Of a DNA stretch of 52,951 nucleotides, positions 10,603-18,459 are shown one piece after another. This stretch comes from Kofleriaceae bacterium. GTDB lineage: Bacteria; Myxococcota_A; Polyangia; Haliangiales; Haliangiaceae. Positions within the stretch are counted from its first letter, which is position 1, and each line of letters begins with the position of its first letter. Under the pieces are notes generated by a model. The model was not told where the DNA came from. It saw only the letters and a list, made by a program, of their open reading frames with translations, and made no database searches. The DNA lies in assembly GCA_018058095.1 (NCBI GenBank), contig JAGPCO010000045.1, forward strand, positions 1 to 52,951, read 5' to 3'. A program made the position numbers and the translations under genes.

Positions 10603-11736
10603 CTACTGCTCGGCCGGGCCGGTGTCGTCGGTCTCGTAGACCCGGCCCAGGCCCGGCCGGCCCAGCCGCGCCCGCGCCCGCGCCAGCAGCTGGTCGTCGC
10701 TCTCGTGGCCGAGCGCGACCTCCGTCGGCGAGCGCACGCCGAACATCCAGATCATGCGCGCCTCCTGCGGAGGGGGCCCGGCCTGGTCGCGCAGTCGCGT
10801 CAGCGCCTCGTCGAACGCCTCCTCGGCGACCGGGTTACGCAGGGTCGGGCGCCGGGCCTGCAGCACGGCGGCGCTGGCCTTGTCGTCGAGATCGGCCACC
10901 GCCGCCGCGACGAAGGCCAGGCCGCGCGTGTTGGCCGGATCGGCCAGGAAGGCCCGCGCGCCCGCGCCGTCGCCGGCGCGCAGCCACGCCGCGTAGCGCA
11001 CCTCCATCACGAACCGGTGCCCCGCGTAGGTGTCGGCCCAGCGCTCGAGGAACGCCTGCATGGCGGCGTCGCCGTCGGCGCGGCCGGTCGCGGCCAGCGC
11101 GATCGCCACCGTCCCGGCCTGCTGCTTGGCCTCGTAGTGGCACTTCTTGCCGATGCAGAAGTCCAGGGTCTGCGCCAGCACGTCGGCCGTCTCGGGCGCA
11201 GCCAGCACGGCGAGCGCGCGGGCCAGCCCGCCCAGCGCCACGCTGTTGATCAGCTCGCCGCCGGCCAGGCGGGCCTCGACCAGGCCGCGCAGGGCCGGAC
11301 CGAGGAAGGCCAGGGCCTGGCTCCGGCGCGCCGGGGTGGTGGCCAGCGCGGCCACGGCGCTCAACCAGCCCGAGTTGGTCTTGTAGTAGGGCAGGGCGAC
11401 GTGCGCCGCGGCCTGCTCCAGCGCCGCCGCCAGCGCGGCGTCGGTGCCGACCCGGGCCACCACGTCGGGGCGTCCTGCGGCGACGGCGGCGGCGACGGGG
11501 TCCGGCTCGGCCAGCAGCAGCGCGGCCTCGGCGCCTCGCCGGGCCTGGTTCCAGCGGGCCCAGACCTCGTCGGCGCTGGGGCCGGCCACGCGCGCTGGGT
11601 CGGCGGCGCCGTCGTCGCCATCGTCGTCGGTCAGCTCGGCCCTCATCCGCTTCGACAGAGCGTCGAGCTGTGCCAGCGGCGGCGTCGGGCCAAGGGCCAC
11701 GATCGCGTCGAGCAGCGCCTGGTTCTTCTCGCTCAT
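10603..11736 (-). CDS. Hypothetical helical-repeat protein
   Basis: About 377 aa. The ATG at 11736 (MSEKNQALLDAIVALGP) was chosen because it starts a clean soluble N-terminus; the frame continues upstream through the promoter and lipoprotein gene on the other strand, which is shadow. The sequence is Ala/Leu/Arg-rich, entirely helical in appearance, with acidic residues near 40-50 (TDDDGDDGA) and no signal peptide. Repeated helix pairs suggest a HEAT/TPR-like solenoid scaffold. It is divergent from the lipoprotein at 11815, whose sigma-like promoter lies in the 78-nt interval. Function unknown. Confidence 0.78.
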   Translation of the reverse strand: MSEKNQALLDAIVALGPTPPLAQLDALSKRMRAELTDDDGDDGAADPARVAGPSADEVWARWNQARRGAEAALLLAEPDPVAAAVAAGRPDVVARVGTDAALAAALEQAAAHVALPYYKTNSGWLSAVAALATTPARRSQALAFLGPALRGLVEARLAGGELINSVALGGLARALAVLAAPETADVLAQTLDFCIGKKCHYEAKQQAGTVAIALAATGRADGDAAMQAFLERWADTYAGHRFVMEVRYAAWLRAGDGAGARAFLADPANTRGLAFVAAAVADLDDKASAAVLQARRPTLRNPVAEEAFDEALTRLRDQAGPPPQEARMIWMFGVRSPTEVALGHESDDQLLARARARLGRPGLGRVYETDDTGPAEQ

Positions 11737-11778
11737 CCCCGCGACCGTACCAGGCGCGCCCGGGGGAGCCGGGCGCGA

Positions 11779-11809
11779 TGCGACGGTTCTGGCCGACCGC
11801 TCGTCCGGA
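11779..11809 (+). promoter_or_regulatory. Candidate ECF-type promoter, copy A
   Basis: TGCGACG at 11779-11785, a 14-nt spacer, then CTCGTCCGGA at 11800-11809, ending 5 nt before ATG 11815. The same two boxes with exactly the same spacing stand before the lipoprotein genes at 16851 and 17673. The CGTC core in the downstream box is typical of ECF sigma -10 elements. The short distance to ATG implies a leaderless or near-leaderless transcript, and no Shine-Dalgarno is present. Confidence 0.7.
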
Positions 11810-11814
11810 CCAGC

Positions 11815-12387
11815 ATGAACACCAAGACCCTCTCCCTCCTGTCCCTGTCCCTCCTGTCCACCGTCGGCTGCGCCGCGCTGCTCAAGTCCGGCCTGGTCAA
11901 GGACGGCACCAACTACGCCGAGAACCCCATCGCCAGCGGCAAGCCGCTCGAGCTGCGGCAGAAGGGCGACACCGGGATCGTGGCCGAGCCCGACTGCGAG
12001 ACCTGGCCGTTCGAGGACGTGGTCACCGTGACCGCGACCGAGGCCGAGATCTGCATCGAGTTCAACCGCCACGGCGACTTCGAGATGGGCCCGCGTGATC
12101 CGGCGGAGTCGCTGCCCATGCGCGTCGACGCCGACGGGGGCGCCGGCCCGACCCAGCTCGAGGCGACCAAGGTGCGCCACGCCAAGATCAGCCAGTGCTT
12201 CAACAAGGGCTACGGCAAGAGCGTCAACATCTGGAACACCACCTACCGCGGCTGTACCGCCAACGCCGGTCACCTCACCGCCAGCGCGACCTACCTCACC
12301 ATCGGCGACCACCGCTGGAGCTTCCAGAACAAGGACGCCGCCGCGCCCGCTGGCGCGACCACCGCCTCGGCCAGCCCGACCCCGTAG
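11815..12387 (+). CDS. Small secreted lipoprotein, putative target of the adjacent sigma factor
   Basis: 190 aa. The signal peptide (MNTKTLSLLSLSLLSTVGC) ends in a lipobox at Cys19. The mature part of about 170 aa has four cysteines (CETWPF, EICIEF, QCFNKG, GCTANAG) and a Thr/Ala/Ser/Pro tail; no known domain recognised. There is no Shine-Dalgarno. Instead the promoter-like motif ends 5 nt before ATG, the same arrangement as the two lipoproteins at 16851 and 17673, although the protein is not an obvious paralogue of them. It lies one intergenic space (289 nt, no other gene seen) upstream of the sigma factor gene. Confidence 0.85.
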   Translation: MNTKTLSLLSLSLLSTVGCAALLKSGLVKDGTNYAENPIASGKPLELRQKGDTGIVAEPDCETWPFEDVVTVTATEAEICIEFNRHGDFEMGPRDPAESLPMRVDADGGAGPTQLEATKVRHAKISQCFNKGYGKSVNIWNTTYRGCTANAGHLTASATYLTIGDHRWSFQNKDAAAPAGATTASASPTP

Positions 12388-12676
12388 CGAGGGGTCGCGG
12401 CGGTGCTGTCGCAGCGCCTCGGCGCCCGGCACCGCCGCGATCCCGACGCCTTGTGCAGCCGTAGCGCCCCTGGTGCCCTGCACAACCGCAGCGTCCCTCC
12501 CTCGAGCTCCCGCCCGCCCGATGCCCATCCTCCCGCCAACGCAAGGCCACGGCCGCGCCGCCACCCCGCTCGCCCGGTCGTGGGCGCGGGGCCTCGCGCT
12601 GTCGGCACGCGGCGGCGCCGCGCCGGGTGGTCGACTTCACCCGTCGAGCGGCCCGCCCGCGTGGCATGCTCGCGCC

Positions 12677-13633
12677 GTGGCCACGCCCGCCTTCGCCGAG
12701 GACGTCCTCGCCCGCATGGCGATCCACGGCGCCGGCGTCGCGCTCGACGACGAGCTGGCGCGGGCGCTGACCAACGCCCTCGATGCCGGCTGGTGCGCCA
12801 CCGTGGCCCGGTTCCCCGACGCCGCGGCCACCGTCGCCGCCGGCGCCGGCGCCGAGCGGCTCGGCTTCGTCGATCACACCGCCGCCGTCCTGGCCGGCGC
12901 GGCCGACCTCGGGCGCCGCCTCGGCCAGCTCCGCGTCGATGATCTGTACCTGGCCTGGTGGGCCGGCCAGGGTGGCGCCGCCGGCATCGCCGCCTTCGAG
13001 CGCACCTTCGCGCCCGACCTCGACCGCCTCTTGGCGCGGTTTCATCGCCTGCCGTCGGACGACCTGCGCCAGCAGCTGCGGGTGCGCCTGTTCGTTGGCA
13101 CGGCGACCACGCCGCCGCGGGTCCTGGCCTACGCCGGCCTCGGCCACCTGCAGAACTGGCTGCGGGTGACCGCGTCGCGCCTGTTCGTCGACACCGCCCG
13201 CGCCAGCCGGGGCAAGGACCGTGAGGTCGACGACGAGCCGCTGCTGATGGCGCTGCCGGCGGCCGACGACCCCGAGCTGGGCCAGCTGCGCGCGCAGCTG
13301 CACGAGGCCATCAAGCCGGCGCTGGCGGCGGCGGCGGCGGCGCTCGCTCCGCGCGCGCGCACCTTCCTGCGCCACGTCTACGTCGACGAGCTGACGCTCG
13401 ACCAGATCGCCGCGCTGCACGACGTGCATCGCGCCACCGTGGCCCGCACCCTGGCCAGCGCCCGCGCCGACCTGTGGGCGGCGACCCGGGCCGAGGTGGC
13501 CGAGCGGCTGGGCGTCGGCGCCGAGCAGCTCGCCAGCGTGGTGCGCTACCTCGGCTCGCAGTTCGACCTGTCGCTGTCGCGGGTGTTCGCCAGCGTCAGC
13601 GAGGGCGCGGCCGGCGCCGACGGGCGGCCGTGA
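12677..13633 (+). CDS. ECF-like RNA polymerase sigma factor (myxobacterial type)
   Basis: 318 aa from GTG 12677 (VATPAFAEDVLARM); ATG 12716 is an alternative. The N-terminal 110 residues are a variable helical region. Region 2 follows at about 120-185 (ERTFAPDLDRLLARF, and YAGLGHLQNWLRVTASRLFVD with a conserved Trp). Region 4 carries a helix-turn-helix at about 239-264 (LTLDQIAALHDVHRATVARTLASAR). There is no region 3, as in ECF factors. From memory it resembles the TIGR03001 sigma subfamily abundant in Myxococcus and Gemmata; this was not checked. Its stop overlaps the kinase start as GTGA, so production is coupled to a protein with an anti-sigma-like motif. No copy of the TGCGACG/CTCGTCCGGA motif lies in front of it. 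Confidence 0.88.
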   Translation: MATPAFAEDVLARMAIHGAGVALDDELARALTNALDAGWCATVARFPDAAATVAAGAGAERLGFVDHTAAVLAGAADLGRRLGQLRVDDLYLAWWAGQGGAAGIAAFERTFAPDLDRLLARFHRLPSDDLRQQLRVRLFVGTATTPPRVLAYAGLGHLQNWLRVTASRLFVDTARASRGKDREVDDEPLLMALPAADDPELGQLRAQLHEAIKPALAAAAAALAPRARTFLRHVYVDELTLDQIAALHDVHRATVARTLASARADLWAATRAEVAERLGVGAEQLASVVRYLGSQFDLSLSRVFASVSEGAAGADGRP

Positions 13634-15639
13634 ATCCGCTCGGCGGTGCGGAGCCGGCGCACGGCGACGCCGGCGCGCCGGGTCCGTGCCCGAGCGAGGA
13701 CGAGCTGGTCGCGCTGCTCGACGCCGGGCCGCTCCCCGCTGGTGAACGTCCGGCACTGGCCGCCCACCTCGACGCCTGCGCCCGCTGCCGCGAGACCGTC
13801 GCCGCGGTGGTCGCGCTCGAGCCGCACCAGGGCAACGACCAGCTGGGCCGCTATCGGCTCGAGCAGCCGCTCGGGGCCGGCGCGATGGGCCTGGTGTGGG
13901 CGGCGTGGGATCCCGAGCTCGAGCGCCGGGTCGCCATCAAGCTGCTGCGCACCGACAGCGCCGACGCCGACGCCCGCACGCGCCTGCTGCGCGAGGCGCG
14001 CGCGCTGGCCCGGCTGCAGCACCCCAACGTGCTGGCCGTGCACGACGTCGGCGAGGCGATGGGCGAGGTGTTCGTCGCCACCGAGCTGGTCGACGGCGAG
14101 CCGATCGGCGCGTGGCAGGTCGGCCGACCGTGGCGGCAGATCGTCGACGCCTACCTGCAGGCCGCGCGCGGGGTCGCCGCCGCCCACGCCGCCGGGCTCA
14201 TCCACCGCGACATCAAGCCGGCCAACATCTTCGTCGGCCGCGACGGTCGCGTCCGCGTCGGTGACTTCGGCCTCGCCGTCGGCGAGGGCGCGCCGCCACC
14301 GCCGCCGTCACCAGGCGCCACGCCGGCCCGCCCGAGCCAGCGCCTGGCGCTCGGCAGCGGCCCGGATCGGCTCGCGCTCGGCAGCGCGCCCGACGCCGGC
14401 ACCGGCGCGGACGGCCACGCCCCGCTGGTGGCGGCGGTGAGCTGCATCGCCGGCACGCCGGAGTACATGGCGCCCGAGCAGCTCGAGAGCGTGGTCATCG
14501 ACGCCCGCATCGATCAGTTCGCGCTGGCGCTGGCGCTGACCGAGGCGCTCGGCGGGGAGCGGGTCCCGGCCGGCACCAGCGCGGCCGAGGTGTCGGCGCT
14601 CGTGCCGGCCGAGGCGCCGGCCGCGCTGGCCCAGGCCCTGGCCACCGCGCTGGCGGTTCGGCCCGACGACCGCTTCGCCAGCGTCGAGGTGTTCGTCGTC
14701 GCGATCGAGCGGGCGCTGGCGCCGGCGCCGTCGGCCGCGGTCGACCCCGCCGTCGGCGTGACCCCAGGACGCCGGCGGCGGGCGTGGTGGCCGGCGCTGG
14801 CCTTGGTCGCCGTCGTCGGCGGGGTACTCGGCGCTGGCTGGTGGGCGACGCGCCCGTCCGGTGAGCGCGGCGGCCCGGCGCCCACGCAGGTCGCTGGAGG
14901 TGGGCCCGGCAGCGACGTAGGCAGCAGCGGCGATCGCGGCCTCGGCAAGGTCGGTGGCGTCGGCGTCGGCGTCGGCAGCGGCAGCGGCACCGGCGCCGGT
15001 CTCGGCAGCGCCGGCAGGGGCGCGGTCAGCGCCGGCTCCGCGGCCCAGGTTCGCACCGCGACCGGCGGCAAGCGGCGGGCCGGCCCTGGCACCGTCGTCG
15101 CTGCCACCCCCGCTGCACCGATCAGCCCGACCGCGCCGCCCGACTTCAAGGCCGTGCTCGACGCCAACAGCGAGGCCAACCGGCACTTCGGCAACTTCGA
15201 CGGGGTCCGCTGCCTGCACGCGCTCGATCGTGTGCCCGAGCAGTCGGCGACCGACTCGCTCCGCTCCATGTGCGAGATGCTGGCCGGCCGCTGCGACGAT
15301 GGCATCACCCGCCTGCGCAAGTACGGCGCCACCGCCGAGCAGGCCGGCCTCGTCGCCGAGGCCTGGTGCCCGGTCGACCAGGGGCCGACCGCGACCCGGG
15401 TCGCGCGGATGGTCGCGCAGCAGCCCCACATCCCGCGCGCCTGCGCCCGCTACGACCGGCTGCTGCGTGGCCTGGCCAGCCGGTCCGACCTGTCCGACCC
15501 CGACCGCCAGGCCCTGGCCAAACCCGCCACCGCCGTGGCCACCTGCCTCGGCAAGCGCGACTGCGTCGCCGCGCGCGACCTCGCCACCGCCCTGGCTGGC
15601 GACGGCATCACCGCCACGCTGCCGGTCGACTGCGAGTAG
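13630..15639 (+). CDS. Ser/Thr kinase with N-terminal anti-sigma-like zinc motif
   Basis: 669 aa from GTG 13630, overlapping the sigma factor stop by 4 nt (GTGA). Residues 1-65 contain H46-x3-C50-x2-C53 (HLDACARC), the signature of ZAS/zf-HC2 anti-sigma domains. The kinase domain runs from about 77 to 360: GAGAMG at 82, VAIK, HRDIKPAN with H192, DFG at 212-214, and TPEYMAPEQ. A transmembrane helix lies at about 386-407. A Gly/Val/Ser/Thr-rich low-complexity linker follows, then an extracytoplasmic C-terminal domain of about 170 aa with eight or so cysteines. This suggests a sensor kinase that holds or releases the sigma factor. That role is inferred from the overlap, the zinc motif and known ECF-kinase pairs. 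Confidence 0.9.
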   Translation: MNPLGGAEPAHGDAGAPGPCPSEDELVALLDAGPLPAGERPALAAHLDACARCRETVAAVVALEPHQGNDQLGRYRLEQPLGAGAMGLVWAAWDPELERRVAIKLLRTDSADADARTRLLREARALARLQHPNVLAVHDVGEAMGEVFVATELVDGEPIGAWQVGRPWRQIVDAYLQAARGVAAAHAAGLIHRDIKPANIFVGRDGRVRVGDFGLAVGEGAPPPPPSPGATPARPSQRLALGSGPDRLALGSAPDAGTGADGHAPLVAAVSCIAGTPEYMAPEQLESVVIDARIDQFALALALTEALGGERVPAGTSAAEVSALVPAEAPAALAQALATALAVRPDDRFASVEVFVVAIERALAPAPSAAVDPAVGVTPGRRRRAWWPALALVAVVGGVLGAGWWATRPSGERGGPAPTQVAGGGPGSDVGSSGDRGLGKVGGVGVGVGSGSGTGAGLGSAGRGAVSAGSAAQVRTATGGKRRAGPGTVVAATPAAPISPTAPPDFKAVLDANSEANRHFGNFDGVRCLHALDRVPEQSATDSLRSMCEMLAGRCDDGITRLRKYGATAEQAGLVAEAWCPVDQGPTATRVARMVAQQPHIPRACARYDRLLRGLASRSDLSDPDRQALAKPATAVATCLGKRDCVAARDLATALAGDGITATLPVDCE

Positions 15640-15736
15640 CCCGGGGGGCCGAGGCGCGTGGTCTGACCAACTGCCGCGTCGGGCACGGCGGATTTCGGTG
15701 ATCACTTCTCGGCGACCCACGACTCCTGGGGTGCCG

Positions 15737-16804
15737 ATGTCGTGTTGCCCTGACGAGGACCAGCTGGTCGACCTGCTCGACCTCGAGCGCGCCGCGCCGC
15801 GGACCACCCTCGCCGGCCACCTCGATCGCTGCGCGCGCTGCCGCGAGACCGTCGCCGCCGTGGTCGCGCTCGAGCCACACCAGGGCCACGACCCGCTCGG
15901 GCGCTACCAGCTCGAGCGCCCACTCGGGGCCGGCGCGATGGGCCTGGTGTGGGCGGCGTGGGACCCCGAGCTCGAGCGGCGGGTCGCCATCAAGCTGGTG
16001 CGGGCCGAGCGGGATGACGCGACCGCGCGCGCCTGGCTGCTGCGCGAGGCGCGCGCGCTGGCCCGGCTCCAGCACCCGAACGTGCTGGCGGTGTATGACC
16101 TCGGCCGCGCCGGCGGCGAGCTGTTCATCGTCACCGAGCTGGTCGACGGCGACACCATCGGCGCCTGGCAGATCGGACGGCCCTGGCAGCAGGTGGTCGA
16201 GGCGTACCTGCAGGCGGCGCGTGGCGTGGCTGCCGCCCACGCGGCCGGGCTCATCCACCGCGACCTCAAGCCCGATAACATCCTGGTCGGCCGCGACGGC
16301 CGCGTCCGCGTCGGCGACTTCGGCCTGGCCATCGGCACCGCCACCGACGAAGGCGCCACCACCGTCGAACGCCCGCGGCTGCCCTTGGACCGGCCACGGC
16401 GCGCCGCGCGTGGGACCGAGCCCGGTACGGTCGTCGCCGCGGCCAGCCGCATCGCCGGGACTCCGGCGTACATGGCGCCGGAGCAGCACACCAGCACGGT
16501 CATCGACGCACGCGCCGACCAGTACGGCCTCGCCCTGGCCCTGACCGAGGCCTTGCTCGGTCGGCGGGTCCCGGCCGGGGTCAGCGCGGGGGCGATCAGC
16601 GCGGGTTCGACCGAGTGGATTCCGCGCCCGCTCGCCGTCGCCCTCGCCCGCGCGCTGGAGACCGAGCCGGAGGCGCGCTTCGCCAGCGTCGACGCCTTCA
16701 TCACCGCGGTCGAAGCCAGCCTGGCCGCGGCCCCGGCGCGCCCGAGCCTCCTCGCTGGAGTCGTGTCGACACCCCTGCGGCCGCCGGCCGCGCTCGCCTG
16801 CTGA
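15737..16804 (+). CDS. Soluble Ser/Thr kinase paralogue with anti-sigma-like zinc motif
   Basis: 355 aa from ATG 15737 (a GTG two codons earlier is possible). It is closely similar to the preceding kinase over the zinc motif (H28-x3-C32-x2-C35, HLDRCARC) and the kinase domain (GAGAMG, VAIKLV, HRDLKPDN, DFGLAI, APEQ), including long identical stretches. Unlike its neighbour it ends soon after the kinase C-lobe, with no transmembrane helix and no extracytoplasmic domain, so it should be cytosolic. It probably arose by tandem duplication. All catalytic residues are kept. It lies 97 nt after the first kinase gene and just before the two lipoproteins. Confidence 0.9.
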   Translation: MSCCPDEDQLVDLLDLERAAPRTTLAGHLDRCARCRETVAAVVALEPHQGHDPLGRYQLERPLGAGAMGLVWAAWDPELERRVAIKLVRAERDDATARAWLLREARALARLQHPNVLAVYDLGRAGGELFIVTELVDGDTIGAWQIGRPWQQVVEAYLQAARGVAAAHAAGLIHRDLKPDNILVGRDGRVRVGDFGLAIGTATDEGATTVERPRLPLDRPRRAARGTEPGTVVAAASRIAGTPAYMAPEQHTSTVIDARADQYGLALALTEALLGRRVPAGVSAGAISAGSTEWIPRPLAVALARALETEPEARFASVDAFITAVEASLAAAPARPSLLAGVVSTPLRPPAALAC

Positions 16805-16812
16805 CCCATCGA

Positions 16813-16843
16813 TGCGACGCCCACGGCCGGCCTCTCGTCCGGA
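16813..16843 (+). promoter_or_regulatory. Candidate ECF-type promoter, copy B
   Basis: TGCGACG at 16813-16819, a 14-nt spacer, CTCGTCCGGA at 16834-16843, then 7 nt to ATG 16851. Boxes and spacing are identical to copies A (11779) and C (17637), while the spacer sequence differs. That is what selection on two contact boxes would produce. Confidence 0.72.
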
Positions 16844-16850
16844 TCCGCAT

Positions 16851-17600
16851 ATGCAGTCGCACCCCGTCGCCTCGACCATCTGTCCCCGTTCGCGCGCCCT
16901 CCTCACCGTCACGATGGGATGGGCCCTCGCCGTCGCCGGGTGCGGCGGCCCCGACGACACGGGTGGCCCCGGCGGCCCCGCCAGCCCCGACGCTGGCCCG
17001 GTTGCCAGCGATCCGGCCGCGCCGCGGTTCCTCTCCTTCGGCACCAACGTCACCTCGCTGACCGAGGACGAGTCGGTCATCTTCACCGCGGTGCTGACCG
17101 ACCCCGACGGCATCGACGACCTCATCGGCGGCTCGCTGACCAGCCCCGATGGCCAGGTCCAGTACGGCGCCTTCGCCACCTCCGGCCAGGAGGGCTCGTA
17201 CACCATCACCCTGAGCTGGGAGGCCATGCACCAGGCCCAGGACATCACCTTCGCCACCGGCGAGCCGCGCCAGTTCCGCGCCGAGTTCTTCGACGTCGCC
17301 GGCCACGCCGTCACGCGGATGGTGACGATCGGCCTGACCTGCGACGGCCAGTACGCGTGCGGCGGCGCGTGCCGCGACATGTGTTACGTCAGCGTCGAGC
17401 AGCGGGCGACGTGCGCCGCCGCCTGCGAGGAGGCCGGCATGACCTGCTACCTCGAGGACACCGATCGCCTCGCTGGCTACCGCTACAACAGCACGACCGT
17501 GAACTACCGCAGCCTGGCCACCTGCGCGACCGTGCCCGCCGCGACCTACAACGGCGACCCCTTCGCGTTCGTGTCATGCCACTGCCACGCCCTCGACTGA
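16851..17600 (+). CDS. Lipoprotein paralogue 1, putative sigma-factor target
   Basis: 249 aa. ATG 16851 was chosen because the promoter motif ends 7 nt before it; the signal peptide then has an extended n-region and ends LAVAGC. After an Asp/Gly/Pro linker comes a beta-sandwich-like domain (FGTNVTSLTEDESVIFTAVL, DPDGIDDLIGGSLTSPDG, YGAFATSGQEGSYT) and a C-terminal cysteine-rich module beginning CDGQYACGGACRDMC. The first domain is nearly identical to that of the next gene, whereas the cysteine module has diverged. Function unknown; it is surface-exposed by prediction. Located directly after the second anti-sigma-like kinase. Confidence 0.88.
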   Translation: MQSHPVASTICPRSRALLTVTMGWALAVAGCGGPDDTGGPGGPASPDAGPVASDPAAPRFLSFGTNVTSLTEDESVIFTAVLTDPDGIDDLIGGSLTSPDGQVQYGAFATSGQEGSYTITLSWEAMHQAQDITFATGEPRQFRAEFFDVAGHAVTRMVTIGLTCDGQYACGGACRDMCYVSVEQRATCAAACEEAGMTCYLEDTDRLAGYRYNSTTVNYRSLATCATVPAATYNGDPFAFVSCHCHALD

Positions 17601-17636
17601 GGGCATGAGGCGCCGTCACCCGGCGAAGCACGCCGG

Positions 17637-17667
17637 TGCGACGGTCTCGCCGCCCCGCTCGTCCGGA
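17637..17667 (+). promoter_or_regulatory. Candidate ECF-type promoter, copy C
   Basis: TGCGACG at 17637-17643, a 14-nt spacer, CTCGTCCGGA at 17658-17667, then 5 nt to ATG 17673. The preceding lipoprotein gene ends at 17600, so the second paralogue has its own promoter rather than depending on read-through. Confidence 0.72.
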
Positions 17668-17672
17668 CCGGC

Positions 17673-18428
17673 ATGCGCTCATGCACCCGTCACCTCGCCT
17701 ACCTTGCCTCGCTCTTCCTTCTCGCCGCCTGTGGCGAGCCGTCCGACCCGGGCCCGGCCAGCCCCGACGCCAGCCCGGCCAGCCTCGACGCCGGCGTGGG
17801 CGGCCCCGACGCCACCACCAACCCGCCCGATCCGTCGGCGCCGCGGTTCCTCACCTTCGGCACCAACGTCACCTCCATCGGCTGGGGAGGCGCGGTCACC
17901 TTCACCGCCGTCTTGACCGACCCCGACGGCATCGATGACCTCATCGGCGGCTCGCTCACCAGCCCCGACGGCGCCATCCAGTACGGCGCCTTCGCCACCT
18001 CGGGCCAGGAGGGCTCCTACACCCTGACCCTGGACTGGAACTCCATGAACCGGTCCGAGCCCATCACCTTCGCCACCCACGAAGATCGCCAGTTCCGCGC
18101 CGCCTTCTTCGACGTCGCCGGCCACCTGGCCGAGCGCCTCATCGCCATCGAGCTCACCTGCGGCGGCCGCTACGCCTGTGGTGGAACCTGCCTCGACATG
18201 TGCGGCGCCACCTCGCAGCAGCGCCAGTCGTGTGACCAGGTCTGCACCGCGCAAGGCATGGTGTGCGCCGGCGGCACGTTCGGCCGCGAGGCTAACTACT
18301 CGGCAGGCGGTCTCGACGGCCGCCGCCTCGACCTCGAGACCTGCGCCACCATCCCGCCGCCCACGTACCCGGGCCTGGACCGCGACTTCGACTACGTCGA
18401 GTGCGACTGCATCCCGCTCGACCCATGA
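17673..18428 (+). CDS. Lipoprotein paralogue 2, putative sigma-factor target
   Basis: 251 aa, with a clean lipoprotein signal (HLAYLASLFLLAAC). The body repeats that of the preceding gene: Asp/Ala/Pro linker, FGTNVTSIGWGGAVTFTAVL, DPDGIDDLIGGSLTSPDG, YGAFATSGQEGSYT, and a cysteine module (CGGRYACGGTCLDMCG...). The beta domain is highly conserved, while the linker and C-terminal cysteine part vary, as expected for a duplicated surface or ligand-binding protein. It has its own copy of the two-box promoter. Function unknown. Confidence 0.88.
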   Translation: MRSCTRHLAYLASLFLLAACGEPSDPGPASPDASPASLDAGVGGPDATTNPPDPSAPRFLTFGTNVTSIGWGGAVTFTAVLTDPDGIDDLIGGSLTSPDGAIQYGAFATSGQEGSYTLTLDWNSMNRSEPITFATHEDRQFRAAFFDVAGHLAERLIAIELTCGGRYACGGTCLDMCGATSQQRQSCDQVCTAQGMVCAGGTFGREANYSAGGLDGRRLDLETCATIPPPTYPGLDRDFDYVECDCIPLDP

Positions 18429-18459
18429 TCGCTGCGCCGCGCCAGCGTCACGCCTGCCG

